Shown: positions 63,332-64,000 of the stretch, piece by piece
Numbering within the stretch: the first letter of the stretch is position 1
Layout of the letters: the number at the start of each line of letters is the position of its first letter
DNA from: Acetobacteraceae bacterium
Lineage (GTDB): Bacteria > Pseudomonadota > Alphaproteobacteria > Acetobacterales > Acetobacteraceae
Length of the DNA stretch: 64,000 nt
Direction of reading: 5' to 3'
NCBI GenBank assembly: GCA_021732665.1
Contig: JAKFUL010000003.1
Location: forward strand, 39,782 to 103,781
Notes under the pieces: model-generated
What the model saw: only the letters and a program-made list of their open reading frames with translations
What the model was told of the DNA's origin: nothing
Databases searched by the model: none
Translations under genes and position numbers: made by a program

Positions 63332-63778
63332 ATGAAAAAAGCGATCACCCTGGGGTTCATCTCCGGCTTCCTGGCCGTCCTGATCTTCCATCAGGGCACC
63401 GCCTTCCTGCTCAACACCTACGCCAACGGAATGCCCGAAGTGGTGGCCTGGATCGGCCGCACCGGGGTGCCCTTCAACATGAACGCCACGGCGCCGCTGA
63501 GCGTGCCCACGGTGATCAGCCAGGCCTTCTGGGGCGGCATCTGGGGCATCGTGCTGGCCAGCATCATCCGCTTCACCGCCGTGCCGGACCTGCTCTTCGC
63601 CTTCCTGTTCGGCGCCGTGGTCGTGACGCTGTTCGCCTTCACCGTGGTCGCCACATTGAAGGGCCTGCCCACCTTCGCCGGCGGCAACCAACAAACCTGG
63701 CTGCGCGCCGGCCTGCTCAACGGCGCCTTCGGCTGGGGCGCGGCATTCCTGATGCGGCCGCTGGCGATCAGGGGGTAG
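63332..63778 (+). CDS. small membrane protein of unknown function
   Basis: A 148-residue protein with about four hydrophobic segments: ITLGFISGFLAVLIFHQGTA at the start, FWGGIWGIVLASIIRF, LFAFLFGAVVVTLFAFTVVA and LNGAFGWGAAFLMR. I do not recognise the family. The overall pattern suggests an inner-membrane protein. The ATG at 63332 (MKKAITLG) gives a typical membrane-protein N-terminus; in-frame ATGs at 63314 and 63320 are alternatives and no ribosome site is strong enough to decide. It is divergent from the ThDP enzyme and followed directly by the second palindromic element. Confidence 0.7.
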   Translation: MKKAITLGFISGFLAVLIFHQGTAFLLNTYANGMPEVVAWIGRTGVPFNMNATAPLSVPTVISQAFWGGIWGIVLASIIRFTAVPDLLFAFLFGAVVVTLFAFTVVATLKGLPTFAGGNQQTWLRAGLLNGAFGWGAAFLMRPLAIRG

Positions 63779-63802
63779 CGGAGGGAAAGGGTCGGGAGCG
63801 CG

Positions 63803-64000
63803 GCCCGTCAGGGGGCTTTGCCCCCCGACACCCCCCACCAAAGGCCGAAAGGCCCTTGGAACCCATTGAATTGATCGGGGGTGAGAGGGAGGGGGCGGGC
63901 GGTCCCGCTGGCTGAGCGGTCGCGCCGGCCCCCTCCCTCTCACCCCCGATAAACCGACGACGGTCCAGGGCCGGCTCGGCCCTGGTGGGGGGTGCAGGGG
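63803..64000. repeat. nested palindromic repeat element, copy 2 (cut by window end)
   Basis: Same architecture as 7292-7500. The left outer arm 63803-63836 is identical to the reverse complement of 7467-7500 over 34 bases. A middle hairpin with GGCC-GAAA-GGCC is at 63838-63859. Inner arms 63874-63896 and 63928-63950 are perfect 23-base complements around a 31-base loop. A right-side hairpin CCAGGGCC/GGCCCTGG is at 63965-63985, then the outer right arm begins and is truncated. The inner loop sequence differs from copy 1 and its arms differ in length, so arms and loops evolve with compensating changes. It lies 24 bases after the membrane-protein stop. Confidence 0.85.

Overview
The window is a dense, very GC-rich bacterial chromosome segment with no rRNA, tRNA, integrase, transposase or CRISPR array that I can see. 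The gene content and order suggest an alphaproteobacterium, probably Acetobacteraceae/Roseomonas-like. This is inferred from the addB-addA-trxA order, several orphan Bug/TctC-type binding proteins paired with hydrolases, twin-arginine-like leaders on periplasmic proteins, an NdvA-type exporter and a PuuD-type urate oxidase. I support 46 protein genes, one of them broken, most with overlapping or nearly touching ends.

Layout. 1-2918: the end of a Bug binding protein, an amidohydrolase and a DUF1028 protein. 2926-5646: xseA, divergent from purD. 5643-8830: purine breakdown, with puuD and uraH on the minus strand and an allantoate amidohydrolase-like gene on the plus strand, separated by a 209-bp nested palindrome. 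8827-16348: a YjbF-type lipoprotein, then addB-addA-trxA (double-strand break repair). 16452-23011: a PQQ-type sugar dehydrogenase, serA, a P450, an MFS transporter and an AbgB-like amidohydrolase.

23125-36236 is one long minus-strand unit. Read in transcription order it is livG (broken), a long-chain-type acyl-CoA synthetase, livH, livM, the binding protein, livF, a second acyl-CoA synthetase, isovaleryl-CoA dehydrogenase, and the carboxyltransferase and biotin subunits of a methylcrotonyl-CoA carboxylase. It reads as uptake, CoA activation and beta-oxidation-like breakdown of a branched short-chain acid or leucine-derived compound. livG has an in-frame TGA where a Trp codon is expected.

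36312-42729 is a tightly coupled plus-strand trio: a CPA1 cation/proton antiporter, a 1461-residue DUF4011/SF1 helicase with Vsr-like and DUF3320-like C-terminal regions, and a VOC-family protein. This is the best candidate for an undescribed system. 42994-45965: a tiny lipoprotein and a TRAP transporter (dctPQM). 46148-49826: a secreted seven-repeat FG-GAP propeller fused to RTX repeats, an orphan HicA-like protein and a CBS-pair protein. 49943-55422: an NdvA-like glucan exporter, two tandem Bug proteins and an orphan family-5 solute-binding protein. 55487-61479: a CzcCBA-type metal efflux operon. 61686-63778: an acetolactate-synthase-like ThDP enzyme and a small membrane protein. The window ends inside a second copy of the nested palindrome family seen at 7292-7500.

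Family assignments rest on reading motifs by eye. No database search was run, so substrate specificities are inferences.
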